The notes beneath the pieces are model-generated. The model did not search any database. It saw nothing but the letters and a program-made list of their open reading frames with translations, and was not told the DNA's origin. 64,000 nt of DNA from the NCBI GenBank assembly GCA_026874595.1, contig CM049319.1, forward strand, positions 5,236,601 to 5,300,600, written 5' to 3'. The translations under genes and the position numbers were made by a program. Within the stretch, counting starts at the first letter, position 1, and the number at the start of each line of letters is the position of its first letter. Origin of the DNA: Sipunculus nudus (taxonomy: Eukaryota > Annelida > Sipuncula > Golfingiida > Sipunculidae). Of this stretch, positions 29,913 to 42,297 are shown piece by piece.

Positions 29913-30120
29913 GTTGACGTGTTGGTGCCAGTGAACGTCAATGGTCTGACTTCCTTGCCGTAAGTACTTCCGGGGATAATTCCTTAAAAATAATTCTACT
30001 ACTGAAGGTGTTTTATCGAAGTGGAAGAATATAAATTCCAAACTGTTTGATAACAATTTCAATTTTTAGTCCGCTATATTGAATTCCTCTTCCGGTATTC
30101 TATTCTTATAATAATACAAC
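29913..30120 (-). promoter_or_regulatory. Probable YIPF3 promoter with two ETS-type sites
   Basis: On the minus strand, CCCCGGAAGTAC lies at about 29963-29974 and ACCGGAAG at about 30089-30096, 50-185 bp before the start codon. Clustered CCGGAAG sites without a clear TATA box suit a housekeeping promoter. The assignment rests on motif and position only. Confidence 0.4.
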
Positions 30121-30256
30121 AAAAACAAACAAAAGCAATAAAACCTTATAATTACCCTCGATCTACCTAATAACATCTATCTGTATGGAAATACGAATTT
30201 ATGTTGTTAATAAAATTATTGGACGGTTTAAGGAATGCTATTAAAAATCCCAAAAC

Positions 30257-30334
30257 ATATATTATATTATATTATATTATATTATATTATATTATGAATG
30301 TTATGTTGTGTTATATAATATTATATTATATTAA
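30257..30334. repeat. (ATATT)n simple repeat
   Basis: Pentanucleotide ATATT runs with a short interruption (TATGAATGTTATG). Confidence 0.9.
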
Positions 30335-31894
30335 AGACTTTTTTATTAATAGTTTTGTAAATGTTGTACTGTATTCAATGTGTGCCTTGAACGATACTCA
30401 TTATGGGAGTTAATTGTAAATATATGACAGGATGATACCCAAGTAGAACATTATTCAACAAATGACCCGTGAAGCTTAGCTTATATACTAGTACTCTTAA
30501 TTAATTGGAGTACTCTGGTGGACAGGTAGAACACATTAAGGCTTTGGTCATATTGTAGTAAAATAACAACCCTCTCACAAAACACATGCGCGTTAACAAA
30601 CACGTAATCCCACATTTGTATGTACACAAATATATTTGAACGCCATCACGAAACACTGGACTTTTCATTATAATTATTTCAATATATGGTCCCCTTTTTA
30701 CGATTCCAACCGCGATCCGTGCCATGACCGGATGTTTTGAAAATACCTGCAACCACGTGCACCTGTCCCCATTCTCCTTGCAGAGCGTCTGTGGTTTTCA
30801 TGTCAAATTATGTGAAAATCAAAATCCAATGTATGATGCATTTATATTAACCGGATCATAGGCGATCAATAAAAATTTGTTACAATAAAATATGCACAAT
30901 TTTCTGATAAAAGGCTGTTGATGAATAAGCATTTATAGATATATAAAGTGGGCGTGGCCATTTGTGTGTGTTAACTGACCTCTCTTTATAGTTGGATTTT
31001 TTTAATGCTCTTTGAAGACATTCAAGTGTATTGTCTTGTGAAAGTTACACATTAATTTTATCTTCAAAATTTGGTTGAAAAGTTATAAAATATGTTTAAA
31101 TTTAATATATACATTAGCATCTTGTCCGACAGGACGGCAAACCATAGTGTGATTATTCCATTGAAACAAAATTTTATTTGCATCATTAATTTTTAGTAGA
31201 ATTAGTTTATCAAATTTAAAATCTCGAAGTTCGAATTTATTAATAAAAGAGGCCATGAATTAAGTATTTAGAGCAAAACCGGATTTGGGACAAATTTCAG
31301 GTCTTAGGCTTTGTGCGGAAAAAAAAAAAACTGCCAAAGCTATCAATTAAAGCAGCACAAGGTAGGCCTTTTTCATAGTTGCCCGGTCAGACTGGTGTTG
31401 GCTGGGATGTACATCTGCCTTTAGTTAGCAGTACTTATACTCATATTACAGCAACTTATGTTCATGACCACATACAAAGTAATTGTATGAGGCAGTGCCT
31501 TGTATGACTTCATTTTAGAACTGGAGTAAAGGCTAGTGTTCTCAATCATAAAGTATTGATAAATGTCAGGGTACTCCAGCTCAGGCCAGCATCTGGGATT
31601 GTCTGACCACAAAGAACCCTCAATAGCATAAGGGTCAGGCAGCATTGTACTATCTTCTCCATGGTCAATTTGCTTATATGCACCTGCTGATTATCTAGTG
31701 TTAATTGTTGGGCATCTGAGTTGCTCTGTTGATTATATAGTTGAGCTTAATTGTGAACATTCTGAGGGAAGAGTGGAGGCAGCCATTGTCCTACTGAGTG
31801 GAGTGACCAGCACTGGGCAATGTTTTGCCTCCTGCAGGAAACCCAGTGCATATCAATGAGGTCAGGTCATATTACAATGAGCCCGCAGAAAGGG

Positions 31895-31897
<3 letters not shown>

Positions 31898-31967
<70 letters not shown>
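31898..31967. repeat. (TA)n microsatellite
   Basis: About 35 perfect TA units. Confidence 0.95.
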
Positions 31968-31968
<1 letters not shown>

Positions 31969-33579
31969 TGTGTGTGTATATACTAGTATTGACGATTATT
32001 ATCGATCCGAACCGTCTTGCCCAATCATACATTTTACATTTGTTGTGTAAAAATAAGTGGAAACAAGTATTTGAAACGAATTATCTATGAAAATCATTCG
32101 GTACAATTTGACACGTGTTAATATGAAATAGAATTTCTTGTCTCGACCATAATTATTTTAAATCTGTTAATACAATTAAAACAAGATGTGCATATTTATG
32201 GTAACAAACTCAATGAAGCATCTGTGAATGGACAGATACCTGGATGCAATTATGCCAATTACTGTGTAGCCTAATACTCTAATCATATATAGTTTTACTT
32301 TATTCAATCCAATATAAGTATTTTTAAAGATATATTGAGACTGAAAAACGCATCATACAGAGAAATGCATAAAGCTAAATGAATGATATTATGCAGACAT
32401 TTTAAACAACACACAATTCCAATTTTTTCTTAATAATTCTAGTTCTTTGTTTCAATATACGGGTTAAGCCGGACCAGTTTATGTGTGCGTTTTCGATGTT
32501 TTTTTTATTTATCTGCTGGTCTGGTGTATGCATGGGCAGCAGAGCAGCATGTTTCACTTATTTCATTTATGATGAACAGTGCTTTTAGGAAGGCGTTGGT
32601 ATATGCGTCTCTGACGCTTGAAATCTTATTTGCACGCTCGGCTCTGCAGCTGCCAGCTGGATGCGGGGGTTCTGGTCGTAGGATCATGGCAAATGATCAA
32701 AGCGGTAACTCGTCACATTAAATCTTACAAGGTAGGCAGGTGATCTATAGTTCACTCATATCCCAAGCTGAATGCTTATTCTTGAATAATAACAAATATA
32801 CTGTTACACATTGATCGCTGCATCTGAATATGATGTGAAAATAAAATTAGAAAACGTAATACAATGACAATACCAGGGGGATGCCCTAAAATATTATGGA
32901 ACTCTTCAAGATCCGACCTGAGTTTTAGGATTTCTACATTTGTATTGCGCCTACAGAAAGCCGAAGGTTGGGTTAATTAAATACCACATTGTTGAAATAT
33001 GTTCTACGGAAATGACACACTCCCATGTTTGGTAATTTGCGGTAAAATAATCTGCCTCGGCCTTTTGACGGCGTACATTTAAAACACAAATAAAAAGATT
33101 ATTTTTTAAGAACTTTTATTTGTCGAGTCAAATCAGATAACAGTTTCTAATACGATTTAGCATCCTGGTATTGAAATAAAACTTTTCAAAGGGCCAATGA
33201 GCAAAACAAAAAAGTGACCCATGGGTGATGAAGCTCAGCCGAATGAAATTTAAAAAAAATTTTTTTTATCATATTTATTCAGAAAAACGTATACATGCAT
33301 AACGTTTACATACATGGAAACACATACAGTTACAAACGTCAGAACATGCACTTACAATACAATGTACAAGACAGTATATGAAGCTGTTCTCATTACCTGA
33401 TACAATCTTATGCATTACACTTAATTTTATAAACATGCAACGTCTCTTTACCTAACAAAACATGCATCTGCGTAATAACCACTGACATGCAAACATTTAC
33501 AAGACATTTTTCTGCAAATTTGCAAGGTCATCCTATTACAAAACAAAAGTAAAATACTTTGAAATACATTGTATTCAAC

Positions 33580-35433
33580 TCATATATTAATTAGTTTACC
33601 CCATTTCTTGTAATGTTTATGCAATATTTCTTTACAATCTGCCATGTATCTTTCTACTTTTTCTGTTTCTTTTAATCTACTTTTAAATTCTGCGAATAAA
33701 GATGAATGGTGATTCTCTCTGTGTTTATAGAGGACATATTTATACAATAGGAGAATCTGATTTAACAGCATGTTCGTTTCATTTACTGGAAGGATGCCAT
33801 ATATAATAACACAGAGAGACATGTTTGGAATGCATAATTCATACTCCTGTAACCATGCTTGTAATTTCAAATAAAAGTTCTTACTAACTGTGCAGTGGAA
33901 AAATAAATGAATAATAGTTTCATGTTCAATGAAACAAAATGAACACCGTGGGGTGTCTTTCAACTTCCATTTGAATAAATGTTCATTCACAGGTAAATAA
34001 TTATTAAGTATTTTATACTGAAATTCCCACAAATAGGTACTTAATGTAGTTTTATATATAGCTTGGTATACAAGATCCCATGTAACAACAGTATCATTCT
34101 CTATATTTAAACATCTCCATCTTTCTTGACCTGTTGGTGGTTTCCACAATTTATCCACAAGTGTACGATATATTTTTCTTGACTTTAAACCATTCACCGA
34201 CTCAAGCCCGCTAACTGTAACAATCATATCCATATTTTGTTCACTTTGTGTAAGCTTATTACTGAAAATACACTTTTTCCATTGTGTTGGGATGGCCGCT
34301 TTCAGTGCCATCCAGTTCATGTAATTTAGGAAACTATTACATTGATTTTTAACTTGCATAACAGCATCCCATTTCTTCCAAGATCCCTTATCATCTATCA
34401 TGTCCTTGATATAACTCATCCCCACATCATGCATATTTTTGTAATACACTGACTTTGAATTTATTTTTATATATTTGTTGTTCCACAGATACTGAAACAG
34501 AACATCATCTGGATTTTCTGGACTGACAGACACATAATAAGCCCAGTCCTCAAAACTATTCAAATAAAATTTTGGCAATATAGCAGGTAGCACAGTAACA
34601 TCAAAATTATTTCTGATACATTGTAATCCTCCTATTTTCCTCAATCTGTACTCTAACATCTCATTAATAATTGAGTTTGAAGTATCAAAGAAGCGTTTTA
34701 CCCACATTATTCTCTGGGTCTTAATCTTACAATCAATATCCGGTACATTAATTCCTCCATCATCATATTTTCCAATAATTGTGCTGTATTTAACTTTTGG
34801 CTTTTTTGCTCTCCAGATGAAGTTACATAAAAGTCTCTTTATAGATAGCATTGTATTTTTGGGGGGTAATAAAACATTTGTTATATACAATATCTTTGAA
34901 ATACCTAGTGAGCGCACAACCTCGCCTCTACCATATAATGTCAGGTTTCTAGTTTTCCAAAGTGAAAGTATGGTTTCTAGGTCATTTTCAACCCTCTTAA
35001 AATTCTCCTTGTATACCAGATCTTTATTATATAAAAACCTGATTCCAAGTATTTTTATACAATTGTGTGACAAATCTACCCATTTTAAATTACTATCATT
35101 TGGAGCAACATGTTTTAATGATCCAATGTATGCAGCTTCAGACTTTTGAAGATTTATCCTGAGTGATGAGAAATATTCAAATCGATTTATTACAGACAAA
35201 GAATGTTTTAGTGATTCAATATTTCTAACAAATATAGTTGTGTCATCTGCAAACATGCATATTTTTACAACAGAATTTCCAATTTGTATTCCATGAATAT
35301 TAGTGTCTTTCCTTATCATCATTGCCAATATTTCTACTGCCATTATGAATAAATAAGGAGAGAGTGGGTCTCCTTGCCGTGTCCCTCTTCCTAGCTTAAA
35401 ATATCCTGTAAACTGAACTTTGTATGTCCTCAT
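33580..35433 (-). pseudogene. LINE ORF2: reverse transcriptase palm, thumb and C-terminal zinc knuckle
   Basis: A 617-residue open stretch starting just before RT motif B (RQGDPLSPYLFIMAVEIL), then the catalytic FADDT (YADD-type) about 50 residues later, thumb and connector, and a C-terminal CSFCFIEHETIIHLFFHC zinc knuckle (C-x2-C-x8-H-x4-C) near residue 490. It is the longest open frame in the window. It lacks the upstream catalytic aspartate motif, which sits in another frame at 35396-35641, so the polymerase is not intact. Confidence 0.9.
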
Positions 35434-35951
35434 GCAATAATTTTACCCATCTGATAAAGTGATTATCAAACCCAAAATATCTTAAAGTGGGAAATACAAA
35501 ATCCTGCTCTAAACTATCAAAAGCAGCTTCAAGGTCAGCTGCAAACATAATACCTGGTATGTTTTGTATACAGAAGTATAATGCAATACATTCCATATCA
35601 ATCTGATAGGTTCTGCTATATATCGCCCTGAACAAAGGCATACTGATCAGGCTGGATTATTTTTGGTAGGTATTTTTCAATTCTCTTGACCTTGATCTTA
35701 CTTAATACCTTAACATCCACATTGAGTAAACTGATTGGTCTCCATGCATTAAAAAACTTTATGTCTTTCCCTGGTTTTGGTATTAATTTAACAAGAGCTT
35801 GCTTTTGAGATATTGTTAAGGAGCCAGTTTTGTAATTTTCATTTAAACATTCCGTAAGACAATCCCCAAGTTCACTGAACAAAGCTAAATATAGTTCTTT
35901 TGTCAACCCATCATTACCTGGAGTTTTATTATTTTTGTTCCCTTTAAACAA
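35396..35951 (-). pseudogene. LINE ORF2: reverse transcriptase fingers and motif A, frameshifted
   Basis: Two overlapping frames carry the start of the RT domain. Frame 35616-35951 has KTPGNDGLTKELYLALF and KLIPKPGKD; frame 35396-35641 has motif A, FAADLEAAFDSLEQDF. Frame breaks lie at about 35620-35640 and 35400-35430. Confidence 0.85.
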
Positions 35952-36006
35952 TTATATACATCATTTTACGTAATTAGTTTACCACATGGCAGTGCTTCTA
36001 ATTCAT

Positions 36007-36400
36007 TCAATTTATTCTCACACACAGGAAGGCTCTGAAAAAAAACTGTAATAGCTCTTGATTATTACATACTGCTTTTTTATCATACTTATCAATGAAG
36101 AATTTCCTAATACAAGACATAATTTCAAATGGGTCATTGATTTCTCTACCTTCATATGACAAAGAACGTAATATTGACCTTTTCTTATTATGTTTTTCAA
36201 GGTTTAGAAAATAGTGTGTACCCCTTTCACCCTCAAGTATCCACTGAGCCCTAGACCTAACAATAATACCTTTAGTAATGTTATCATAATATTCTTGCAA
36301 TTTATATTTTAATTCATAATATTCATCACGTGGTTCTTGGCTCCCAGCAGTATTTAACTGACTTTCCAGTTCAGATATCCTCTGTTCCAAACTTATTCCA
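36007..36400 (-). pseudogene. LINE ORF2: linker between endonuclease and reverse transcriptase
   Basis: The frame reads RSRAQWILEGERGTHYFLNL, the usual L1-like linker (W-x-EGE-T-YF), followed by a KHNKKRS region. Confidence 0.8.
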
Positions 36401-36465
36401 TACTCTTTACGTTTCTTTGCCTTATTTTTATAGTATATTTTATTGTATATTCCCTTATCTTGTAT

Positions 36466-37293
36466 TTAAAATACTCCCATGTACCTTGAGCTGTTTTTAA
36501 AGTTACTTCTTGCCTCTATTCTGCTATTTTTACGTTTTACATTACACATATATTCTTTGTCATTAAGCAAATTATTATTCATGCACCAATGTGCAGGTCC
36601 TGACTCTGTGTCATTTCTTGCAGATGCTTGAAATATTACTGCCGAATGGTCAGTGTTAATACTGGGGATTATCTCACAACATGTAGTATATGACAACAAC
36701 GTGTCTGATATTAAAAAATAATCAAGGCGTCTCTGAATTAAGGGTGTAGGTGAATGCCAAGTGAATGCTTTAACTGATTCATGTTTTATGCGCCATATAT
36801 CACATAAGTTTAAAGTATCCATTATCACTGAGATTTTATTAACAGAGTTATGTTTAATACTTAATCTTCCTCCATCAGCATCCCAATCAGTGAGATGTAC
36901 ATTAAAATCCCCACCCAATATTATTTCAATGCCTTGGTCATTTTCAGCGAATTTTCAGTATTTCTTGAAATACTAGTTCATAAAATTCAAGCTGCTGTAT
37001 TTCAGAATTTGGTGTACAAGTGTTAACTAAGATGCAGTGCAAACCTTCAAATTTACATTCAATTTTACATTCAATTATAACATATCTGCCTTTGGTATCA
37101 ATACTCTTATTTATTTCCTTGAAATCAACATTTTTTCCAATAAGTGTACATACTCCACGTGACATTGTAGTTCCGAAAGAAAAGTACATTTCACCACGCC
37201 ACTGTTTTGACCATGCATTCTTATCATTTTTGAACACAGTGACATTCTTGTAAAAAGCAGAATCCATTCTGTGACCCATGCTTCACCAGCCAA
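36466..37293 (-). pseudogene. LINE ORF2: APE-type endonuclease, frameshifted
   Basis: The N-terminal half at 36944-37293 and the C-terminal half at 36466-36918 are in different frames, with the break near 36920-36960. The C-terminal half has the motifs GGDFNVHL and TDHSAVIF (the catalytic D-N and DH of APE-like nucleases). Confidence 0.85.
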
Positions 37294-37669
37294 TTTAACA
37301 TCTGCCTTCTTTTCACATAGTTCCTTAATACACGTACATTTAAAGAGAGGATCTGAAATATTTTATTACCTAACAAACTGAAAATTGAATTGTTTTATAT
37401 CCTTTAAAAGCATGGGTTTTCTTGTTTGTAGTAATAATAATATTATCCCAAACAAAATGACTGTAAATATCTTATATAAATGTCCATTGGCTTGTAACTT
37501 GACATATACATACATAAAACACAATATATAGCATCAATATAATCATCAGGTCATGCCATGACTGGCAGTCTTTACCTTAAATAACATAACTTAATCACTT
37601 GCTGGTAAGTCATGCAGGGTTTCACCATATCTTACTTTGTGAATGTGTCCGTGTAAATCTTAAACAAAA

Positions 37670-38413
37670 ATCTTTCCTTCCCAAGTCCATGCTTCTCTGA
37701 CCTTGGGGCTATTTTTTACTCTGTTATACAATTTATGCAGCTCTTTGCATAAATCATCCACCATTACAATACCAGAACTTTTCAGTTTCTTTCTTTGCTA
37801 CATAACTGTTGTTTTTATATTATGTCTCTGACCATGACTGCCATGGGCCTATCACTTTGTTGATTATTATTGCTCTTTCTAATTCGATAGGCACCTTAAA
37901 TATCACTGGATTCTATCTCCATTCCCAACTTTTCTTTACATATTTTCTGAAAAGTTGAGACACAGTTTTCAGTTCCCCCTTCAGTTTGACCATTCTCTGG
38001 AATTCCAAAAATTCTTATATTTGACATTCTAGCATTTTGTTCTGTTTCAACTGTACGCCTAACTGCCTCTCTGGCTTCATAGTACATCAAGGTACTTTCT
38101 TGTTCTAATTCACCAATTTTCCCTGAAATTTTATTATTTCTGTTTTCAATTCTTTGTTTTCATTCTCAAGAGTAAACACCCGTGATTCCAACAACTGCAC
38201 AGTTTTTTCATACCTTTCTGTGATCTTTCTGACTATTTCAGTTTTTCAGATCATGCAGCATTTTCTTTAAAGTGTCTTCTGACACGCCTGACATGTTTAC
38301 TTTTGATTTATCTTTTTCTTTATTTTGCCGTTTTACTTTTTGCTGGGGTGTACCATGAGAAGTTGAAGGGGAGCTTGAGAGAACAGATCTTTGTCTTTTA
38401 AATTTTCCACTCA
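37670..38413 (-). pseudogene. LINE ORF1: nucleic-acid-binding protein remnants
   Basis: Three or four pieces in different frames: a basic, serine-rich start at 38413, a stretch ERYEKTVQLLESRVFTLENE near 38170-38230 (coiled coil), RMSNIRIFGIPENGQ near 38000, and AYRI followed by MAVMVRD and KSSGIVMVDDLCKEL-like sequence at 37700-37890, matching the order of L1 ORF1 domains. Confidence 0.75.
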
Positions 38414-38639
38414 TAACCTGGAATCAAAACATCATAAATCAGTAAAACAAAGTGAACCTTTTCCCTGTCACAGTGAATGTTATTACATTTTACAACTGCC
38501 TGGCATTCAGACTAGCTTAACTATTCATTGTTACTGGCCAGAAACAAATCTGAACTCTCTGACCCGACTTGAGAGACCTGGAGCACATGGTCCACTGACC
38601 ACACTCAAAGAACACTACTGGATTATGCAATAAACCCTT

Positions 38640-40090
38640 TAATTCCCCAGTGACAGTGGGTACCCTTTATTGTAAAACAATTTTTTAAATTAGCAAAATA
38701 ATATAAAAATACTTCCCTTTTCGATGAAATAACTGCAAAGCCCTATTCCCTGGGTGTTTATCTCAATGTGTACAAATTTGCAGTCACAAAGCAGGAGAAT
38801 TTCTATACAAATATGCGCCTCAATCAAGAGAGCACAAAAGTGTTTCCTCTCCCTTCAGCCGACTGAAATGTTACAAAATGTCCTTGCACAGGCAACTACA
38901 TAAGACAATGTAGGTGGTATCATCATTCATGCACATAAGCTTGAGTTCATCAGTCATCCCTCATAAGCACACCTAATTAAAATAACGAGCCATCCAGCCA
39001 TTCCTGAGGAATCTGGTAATTTGTGTGTATTTTGCATTATTTCTGGGGTGCACAAACATGATCCGTAACTGACTTAAGTATAATGTTGTATATTCTCTAG
39101 TAGGGTTAGCAGCCAGGTGATTGTTTTGATAATTAATTGTGCATTAATATGGAGTATCATGTTTAGATAATAGCTGAGATATTTGGTTAAAGGGCGCACG
39201 TGTTTTGTTTAATGTTGTTTTCAGGGCAGTTTAGGTGTAAGAGAGCACACGTGCCTCGTCTGATGTTAATTTCAGTTCGGTTTAATTGAGACGGAGCCGC
39301 CTCTGTTTTGGCGATCACTATATAGTGTTTGTTGTAGATTTCAAAGGATCACCTGTGTAAGTAAGGTTTTCTCACACTCTGTTCCTCGAGGCGTGTCTTT
39401 ATTAATATTCGTTCAGTGATTGACGGTCGGCATAAATTTGAGTGATGATTGACCGGGAGGACGATCTTGAGTTGTGACGTTGGCAAGCATTTATAAGGAG
39501 GGGCCGTTTCAGCTTTCGGGAGGAGAAGTGCCTGTTCAGCAGTCTGGAGGCAGGTCTGTATATGTAACAGTGGAGACAGCTCAGATGTGGTGTCTACGAA
39601 CGTAGTGAGTCGATGTCTGAGGAAGCTACGAGTGATTTCTCTGTAAAGGACCCAGAGCAAATCATTAAGGCATTTTTTCCGACGGACTGCATGGTAATCT
39701 GGCAGGAGATACTTGTTGTGCGTGCTTCCAGGAACAGACTGCATGTGAAACGTGTAGACACAGCGGGGGATTGAGGATTATAGAAACTCCGTGAATACGT
39801 GACAGTGTTTCATATCCCGGTATTACGGGTGTGCGAGATAGTCAAGTGGCTATAGGAACCGAGTGATCAGGAACTTTGCTGTTTTCCGTCATGATTGGAC
39901 TCTGTGTATTTATGTGATTTTATATTCATTATTTGTGCAAAGGAAGCTGCTCTCCAGAGAATATAAGTGACCTTAATAATATATAATGACCTTATAATAT
40001 ATATTATAGTTTTGTTAACCCAGGTCTTATTTTTTTAGTGTACGTATGTATGAGAACAGCGAGTTTGTTTGCCTCCTAAAAGAACCTGGA
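38640..40090. other. No gene recognised; contains one half of an inverted dispersed repeat pair
   Basis: 39123-39310 resembles the reverse complement of 57690-57870, sharing TTAATATGGAGTATC, GTGCCTCGT-TGATGTTAATT and a GGAGCCG-CTCTG block. It is followed by a TATA-like CACTATATAGTG at about 39317. A 131-residue open frame on the minus strand (39349-39744) has no family resemblance. The whole could be an LTR or another promoter-bearing repeat. Confidence 0.35.
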
Positions 40091-40094
40091 CGTT

Positions 40095-40440
40095 CACATT
40101 TTTACCGGTGATACACTCGAAAGATATATAGGTCACAGGGACCTAATTTCAGTTTTCTGAGGAGAACTTTTGCGGAACTCACAGAATACAAAGGTTCATG
40201 ATTCTAGCCTTTACGGGTATGATTTGTGCCTTGTTAACATATCTATTGTTCTCAAAACACAGGTAAAATTTCGTAAAAATCAAGTTCATAGACCTCCCTG
40301 GGTGTCAAGTTAGAAGATTCCAACTTCCAGCATTTACAACTTGTGCCTTGTTAACGGACGGACAGACGGACAGACGGACGACGGACAAAGAGTGACCAGT
40401 CAGCTGGGCAAAAAACAGACAGGCGACTGAAAACAATAGT
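40095..40440 (+). mobile_element. Diverged fragment of the H2 array family
   Basis: It shares GGGACCTAATTTCAG and GATTTGTGCCTTGTTAAC blocks and the GGACGGACAGACGGACAGAC tract with 18720-20832, and ends near GACCAGTCAGCTGGGC, a decayed form of the H2 hairpin region. Confidence 0.6.
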
Positions 40441-40728
40441 GTAGGAAAAAAATACATCGGGGCTTAATAAATCTAACTTTTCCTTCACCGTCCATGTTCC
40501 AGGTTACCCTTACAATTTTTATTTAATAAAAATACGCAAAATAATTGTAGGTATAACGGTTTTAATGTATAAATAACAATGTCAGTCGTTAGAAAATTGC
40601 AGAAGGGCAGCGAGTGCAGAAGGCTCACGCAGTGAGAGAGGCCTCTGGGTTCTTAGTCAGTGTTAGTTGTCACTGTTTGGAGCGTGGTATAGTGACATCT
40701 GGTGGAGACGGTGCAAACAAACCGGCCA

Positions 40729-42148
40729 AACAATGAGGGGTCTGTCTAAAACGCGGAGAATCCGCGGAGAGATGGAGAATTGGCGGAGAATTCGTGGAGA
40801 ATTGGCGGAGAGTTTTTATATTCAATGATACTTTTTAATCCACATTAAAATCACTTAAAACCCCCAACCATATTACTCTTAACATATTTGCGCACTAATA
40901 AATGAACGAAATAATTTTAAAAATCTGTATATAATTAAGCATTTTATGCTTAACAATGTAGACTCGCCGCCGAGTGAATGCGTTACACAAAATCTAACAC
41001 CCGTCTGAGTCACCAGCTGACACTGACAGATCTTTAGACGAAAACGCAAAACACCTAATATTTGAACAGTTTATTGTGCAAACAATATCAAAACCATGAA
41101 CGTGTTGCATTTACAGGTGTCAAACAATATATATAATATGATTAATAAATCATAATTTTACCTACATTTATTGCTAGATAAAAAAAATCATTATCACCAT
41201 TTATAGTGTCTGGACCCAATTTACATGCACAAATAAAAGGTGGTACACAAACATTCGACTTTACACACTTTATACACAAAATAATAGATTGCCCCTTTAA
41301 GCTAATGAATCAACTTGGCAGTAGGATTAAATAAAATAAAAGAAAAAATAGTAAATATATATTGTAATCACAGTTAAAGAATTATATTTTTCTTATTTTG
41401 TACAAAATACACCACACTGCTTTCTGGCCATATCAATACAGAGTATAATAATAAAAAAATTTAAACTATAGCACAATGTACACATACATACAGCAATAGT
41501 ACATGAACTTATTTGAACAATCTTCACAAAACCATTTCATTTTTTAATTGCTTTAGTTATTTTAAAGACATATGCACATTTAAAATGAAACGATTTATTA
41601 CATTTTTTTCATTTTTTTTTACAACCAATCATGTCTTCGAATAAACCTCCTAATCATCATTCACATTCAATCCCAATGGTCACAGTTGCATTATATTTAG
41701 GTAGTTAGGTTTTGGTATTCCAGGAGAACGTTTTGCTTGAGGAAATGGTGTGAAAATGCCTGAATCGTAACAAGAAACTAAGTGTTGTTGCATCAGTCCA
41801 TTGTTAAAATGTTCAATTTGTTTAATTTCTAGATTGAAACGAAAATCAACTGCATTTGCAATCACAAATAGTCTACAGTCTCCTGATGCTCTATTCGTTG
41901 TCCCTGGCATGGCACAAATAAAATCTTATGAGAACTGAGAGCTGAATTTTACATTAATGTACAGATTTTTAATTATTTTGGTAACTTAACAGATACGTTA
42001 ATATGTGAAGAGTAATATAGTTGCAGATTTTAAGTAATTTTAACGTGTATTTAAAAGTATTATTGCATATAAAAACTCTCCGCAAATTCTCCGCGAATTC
42101 TCCATCTCTCCGCGGATTCTCCGCGTTTTAGATAGACCCAACAATGAG
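40729..42148. mobile_element. 1.4-kb DNA transposon with ~80-bp inverted repeats and 9-bp target duplication
   Basis: The element is 40738-42139, flanked on both sides by AACAATGAG (40729-40737 and 42140-42148). Left end GGGTCTGTCTAAAACGCGGA; the right end inverted is GGGTCTATCTAAAACGCGGA. The match continues about 75-85 bp through GCGGAGAAT-type subrepeats to AGTTTTTATAT, with one extra ~10-bp subrepeat on the left. Long inverted repeats with a 9-bp duplication fit Mutator-like elements best; this is inference. No transposase is recognised. The insertion ends 158 bp before the FANCB start codon. Confidence 0.9.
41680..41910 (-). CDS. 76-residue frame inside the inverted-repeat transposon, unknown
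   Basis: Starts MPGTTNRASGDCRLFVIAN; it is mixed-charge and ends at a TAA. It could be the last exon or relic of an element protein, or chance. I see no catalytic motif. Confidence 0.2.
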   Translation of the reverse strand: MPGTTNRASGDCRLFVIANAVDFRFNLEIKQIEHFNNGLMQQHLVSCYDSGIFTPFPQAKRSPGIPKPNYLNIMQL

Positions 42149-42297
42149 CGATATTAGGTGCATGTTTACATTTGTGTTTCGCGGCATGTCACGCCTTCGC
42201 ATGCAGTTGGGTTTACTGATCGTGTACGGACAGTCGGCGTTAATCAGCTGTTTGGCTACGATGATTTGATGCACGAAGGAACAGATCTGTGATCACA

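Larger units (their letters stand above)
30121..33250. other. Intergenic, no gene recognised
   Basis: AT-rich, with the two simple repeats listed separately. Open frames such as the one at 32485-32721 have no splice or family support. A copy of the GACCCATGGGTC-type motif lies at 33212-33240, next to the LINE tail. Confidence 0.5.
33253..38413 (-). mobile_element. L1-type LINE, both ORFs present but disrupted
   Basis: A non-LTR retrotransposon on the minus strand. ORF1 begins at 38413 (MSGKFKRQRS), continues through a coiled coil (about 38100-38230), then the L1 ORF1-type segment SNIRIFGIPE near 38000 and a C-terminal part near 37700-37870. ORF2 follows with an APE endonuclease, a reverse transcriptase and a zinc-knuckle tail. 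The 3' end is at about 33253-33262, where a T run on the plus strand looks like the tail. Frameshifts and stops break both ORFs. L1 superfamily is inferred from ORF1 plus APE; the clade was not determined. Confidence 0.9.
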
